Notes under the pieces: model-generated | Database searches by the model: none | The model's input: the letters and a program-made list of their open reading frames with translations, nothing else | Told to the model about the DNA's origin: nothing | Part shown: positions 61,905-64,000 of the stretch, piece by piece | Layout: every line of letters begins with the position of its first letter | How positions within the stretch are numbered: the stretch's first letter is position 1 | Origin: M3007 sp964550795 | GTDB lineage: Bacteria > Bacteroidota > Bacteroidia > Chitinophagales > Saprospiraceae | Assembly: GCA_964550795.1 (NCBI GenBank) | Contig: CAZKBH010000025.1 | Location: 1-64,000, forward strand | Length of the DNA stretch: 64,000 bases | Direction: 5' to 3' | Made by a program: the position numbers and the translations under genes

Positions 61905-63710
61905 TCAGGGGTTTGGGACGAGTTGAAGGAACTGATTGCGGTACTCGCTCAGGTAGTTTTTAAACTCCCAGGCATTTGCCATCAGGTGGTTCTGTTCGTG
62001 AATGCGGGTGGTTTCCTCGTCCAGGTGCAGGAGGCTGACATGGTCTTGCTGCTCGTTGAAGCACCAGACTTTGCCGGGGTTGCTCACCGAGATGAAATGG
62101 TAGCGCTCGCTGCTGCCCTCCTGCCCGGGGAAGTACCCGGTGAAGAGGTAGAGGTCCACCTCGTTGTTGGGTTTGCCAGTGAACACGTTGCGGTCAATCA
62201 CAAAAGGGAAGAGGTTAAGCGAATCCACCCCGATGGCTGGCTGGGTTTCGTAAAAGGACAATACAGATTTGTTTTCCATCATTTCCCGTCCGGCTATCGG
62301 GGCAGGTTCAGCTTCGGCCACCACTAATTTGGAGACGATGTTGTCGTATTCCAGGGGCAGGTGTCGGAAGTTCATCACGTTGATGCCCCGCACAGATGCC
62401 AGAACCTGCCTGACCAAAAACCGGAAGCAGCGGAAGGCTTCATTGAGGTGGGTCTGCGCCAGCACACAATTTTCCAGGGCTTCTCCGGGTTGGAGTCGTA
62501 CCCGTTGCCAGTAGTATTGTTTTTGCAAAAAGAAGAAACCGCAGGCTTCTTTGAAACCCGGGGAATGCAGGTAATCTTTGGATTCTTTGCCGAGCAACAA
62601 GGCCGAGCCAGCGTCGGTCGCCCGCAGCCAGTCGTCCAGGAGATCTATGACCGGGGCATAAGTTTCCGGAGATTCCCGCAGGCGGTTTTGCCGCAGGAAA
62701 CTTCTGATCTCTCCAATTTTTTCCGGCACATGCTTGAACGAATGTTGTTTTTCCTGCCAGATTTTGGCTGACAGCAGCGCCACGGTATGGTGCAGCAGCG
62801 TTTCGAAAAAAATGGCGTAATCGTACAGCAGTCCCCTGAAATAGTCATCGCCGCGTTCGGCAGGATCGGCCACAATTTGCCGCAGCCTGACGCCCAGGGT
62901 ATAAGGAAGCGCGGCCAGCAGTTTTTTGATTTTTTCATCGTTGCTCACGGTAAGCCCCCGGCGAATATTGGTCGCTACCTGTTTGAGTTCTGCCAGGTGC
63001 GGGCTATCCAGGTCGCTGAGTGCAAATACAAGCTTATCCAAAAAAACGGTGTGCTGCAGTTCCGGTGCAGCTTCCTGGCGGTGGCGGGAGAACGGGAGGG
63101 TATAGTCGGCGTCTTCCTGCGCCGGGTAAAGTCCCCACTCGAAGGATTCATCCGGGAGCTCGTCGTCCAGGCCGCAGATACCCCGGTCGTTGGAGAAAAA
63201 AATCTTTCGGGTGAGTTTTTTGGCGTCAATCACCACCTCTTCCATGGCCTGCCGGAGCGTGCGATTCAGGGTGAGGTACTGGTAAAATTGGGTCGCCAGC
63301 CACTGGGCTTTGGTGTCTTCTACGGGTCGGGAAGTGGCCAGTACGAAAGGGACGCCTGCCTGGTGGAAGTATTTTACCTGTTCTGCGGTAGCGCAGCCAT
63401 TCAGAAAGACGAATTTGACCGTTTGTCGGGTTTTGATTTTTGCGGCCAGCGCCTCCGCATCGGCATTTCCGTCGGCAAGTTGAAGTGCGTGTCCGTCGGC
63501 ATGGCCGGCATAATGCAGCACTTCAATTTCCCGGTTGGGTATATTGAACTCTTTGATGAGGTCTTCAATGGAGGTTTCCGGCACGAGTACGGTTTCGTAA
63601 TCCCTCCCGTATGCACTGTTGAGGGTGCGCTGAATTTCCTTGACCTCGGCGGTAAGTTTGTCGAGCTGGTTGGAGGAGTCGTTGGCGGTGAGGAGGAGGA
63701 TTGTTGGCAT
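61905..63710 (-). CDS. CHAT-domain (caspase-fold) protease
   Basis: 601 residues from the ATG at 63710 (MPTILLLTANDS); the in-frame start at 63752 adds a Ser/Pro stretch without conserved character. N-terminal CHAT/TPR-CHAT-type caspase fold: H70 in 'EVLHYAGHADG' and C106 in 'FLNGCATAEQ', with 'VPFVLATSRPVEDTKAQ' after it. The rest (about 200-601) is helical then beta-rich, ends in 'EFKNYLSEYRNQFLQLV', and is unrecognised. CHAT proteases act in bacterial defence (for example with Craspase or gasdermins). The stop is 3 bases before the STAND gene start, so the two are translationally linked. Confidence 0.87.
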   Translation of the reverse strand: MPTILLLTANDSSNQLDKLTAEVKEIQRTLNSAYGRDYETVLVPETSIEDLIKEFNIPNREIEVLHYAGHADGHALQLADGNADAEALAAKIKTRQTVKFVFLNGCATAEQVKYFHQAGVPFVLATSRPVEDTKAQWLATQFYQYLTLNRTLRQAMEEVVIDAKKLTRKIFFSNDRGICGLDDELPDESFEWGLYPAQEDADYTLPFSRHRQEAAPELQHTVFLDKLVFALSDLDSPHLAELKQVATNIRRGLTVSNDEKIKKLLAALPYTLGVRLRQIVADPAERGDDYFRGLLYDYAIFFETLLHHTVALLSAKIWQEKQHSFKHVPEKIGEIRSFLRQNRLRESPETYAPVIDLLDDWLRATDAGSALLLGKESKDYLHSPGFKEACGFFFLQKQYYWQRVRLQPGEALENCVLAQTHLNEAFRCFRFLVRQVLASVRGINVMNFRHLPLEYDNIVSKLVVAEAEPAPIAGREMMENKSVLSFYETQPAIGVDSLNLFPFVIDRNVFTGKPNNEVDLYLFTGYFPGQEGSSERYHFISVSNPGKVWCFNEQQDHVSLLHLDEETTRIHEQNHLMANAWEFKNYLSEYRNQFLQLVPNP

Positions 63711-63778
63711 GAGGGTGGGGGAGTGGCGGGGGGGACTGGATGATTGTGGCAAAGATGGAATTTTGAGAGGAGTTTTTG

Positions 63779-64000
63779 CTATTGTTTAAGCAGATTGTCA
63801 ATTTTTTTTACGTTCCAGGGTTGGTTGAGTTGCTTGTAGAGGGAGCGGGCTTGGGAGAGTTTTTGGGGGTCGAGGGGTTCGTCATTGCTAACCATTTGGC
63901 TGTACAGCCAAAACGCATACTCTTGCAGTTTCACAGGGTCGCCACTTTGGATGTACTCTTCCGGTGTCCATGGGATACGCAATTCGTTTTTAAGGGCCAG
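63779..64000 (-). CDS. Partial gene at the window edge, helical protein of unknown function
   Basis: The frame is open to the end of the window: 'LALKNELRIPWTPEEYIQSG' and on, ending 'WNVKKIDNLLKQ' at 63779. A TTG at 63982 is not a convincing start, so the N-terminus lies outside. The visible 74 residues are helical with no motif I know. It is 68 bp upstream of the CHAT gene on the same strand and probably part of the same transcript. Confidence 0.5.
   Translation of the reverse strand: MALKNELRIPWTPEEYIQSGDPVKLQEYAFWLYSQMVSNDEPLDPQKLSQARSLYKQLNQPWNVKKIDNLLKQ

Noticed and set aside
62787..63743. 318-codon open frame on the plus strand opposite the CHAT gene
   Set aside because: It is antisense to a gene with clear catalytic motifs, has no recognisable domain and follows from codon bias of the real strand.

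Overview
The window looks like a Bacteroidota chromosome, most likely a Saprospiraceae-type filamentous or aggregating bacterium. This is inferred from type IX secretion (T9SS) sorting domains of both types, SprB repeats, a TAnnTTTG-like promoter, scarce Shine-Dalgarno sites, and many caspase/STAND/WD40 genes. No rRNA, tRNA or CRISPR array was seen. One 100-N assembly gap lies at 58690-58789.

Layout. (1) 1-10349, plus strand: cell-surface genes. A SprB-repeat adhesin whose 5' end is broken or frameshifted is followed by a giant T9SS protein (PPC-like domains, 84-residue Cys-rich tandem repeats, cohesin and dockerin-like modules), a small cohesin-T9SS protein and an exported protein of unknown function. 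(2) 10350-11136: no intact gene; a nested inverted-repeat element, a perfect 15-bp-arm hairpin and a Fn3 gene remnant. (3) 11137-15884, minus: a tightly overlapping four-gene operon (small protein; glycosyltransferase-radical SAM fusion; nucleotidyltransferase-tyrosine phosphatase fusion; WG-like repeat protein), divergent from an AAA+ gene across a perfect 18-bp palindrome. (4) 17232-22088, minus: a five-gene membrane operon with a DUF4407 protein, a relative of it and a transglutaminase-like membrane protein. (5) 22206-40051, minus: a large defence island with GmrSD-like DUF262/DUF1524 nuclease, HEPN-DUF499 ATPase, DUF1156 adenine methylase, a Septu-like HNH/ATPase pair, SNF2 helicase with DUF3883 and an SF1 helicase-nuclease, with a divergent WYL regulator at 40300-41286. 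(6) 41287-42163: short palindromic and direct repeats and a truncated nucleotidyltransferase gene. (7) 42164-64000, minus: a run of ten genes built around caspase-fold proteases (caspase, caspase-hydrolase, CHAT), two STAND ATPases with one membrane span each, and exported WD40, FGE-fold and WG-repeat proteins.

The most interesting reading concerns region 7. The exported WD40 and FGE-fold proteins share one N-terminal module (signal peptide, TPR-like 'QYDLA(I/V)NKLQSAK', coiled coil). Both STAND ATPases end in a similar coiled-coil plus TPR-like tail beyond their membrane span. This suggests that envelope-side sensors signal across the inner membrane to cytoplasmic STAND-coupled caspase/CHAT proteases. 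The pattern occurs twice: caspase-STAND fused with WD40/FGE sensors, and CHAT plus STAND as separate genes with a WG-repeat sensor. The topology and signalling are inference from sequence architecture.
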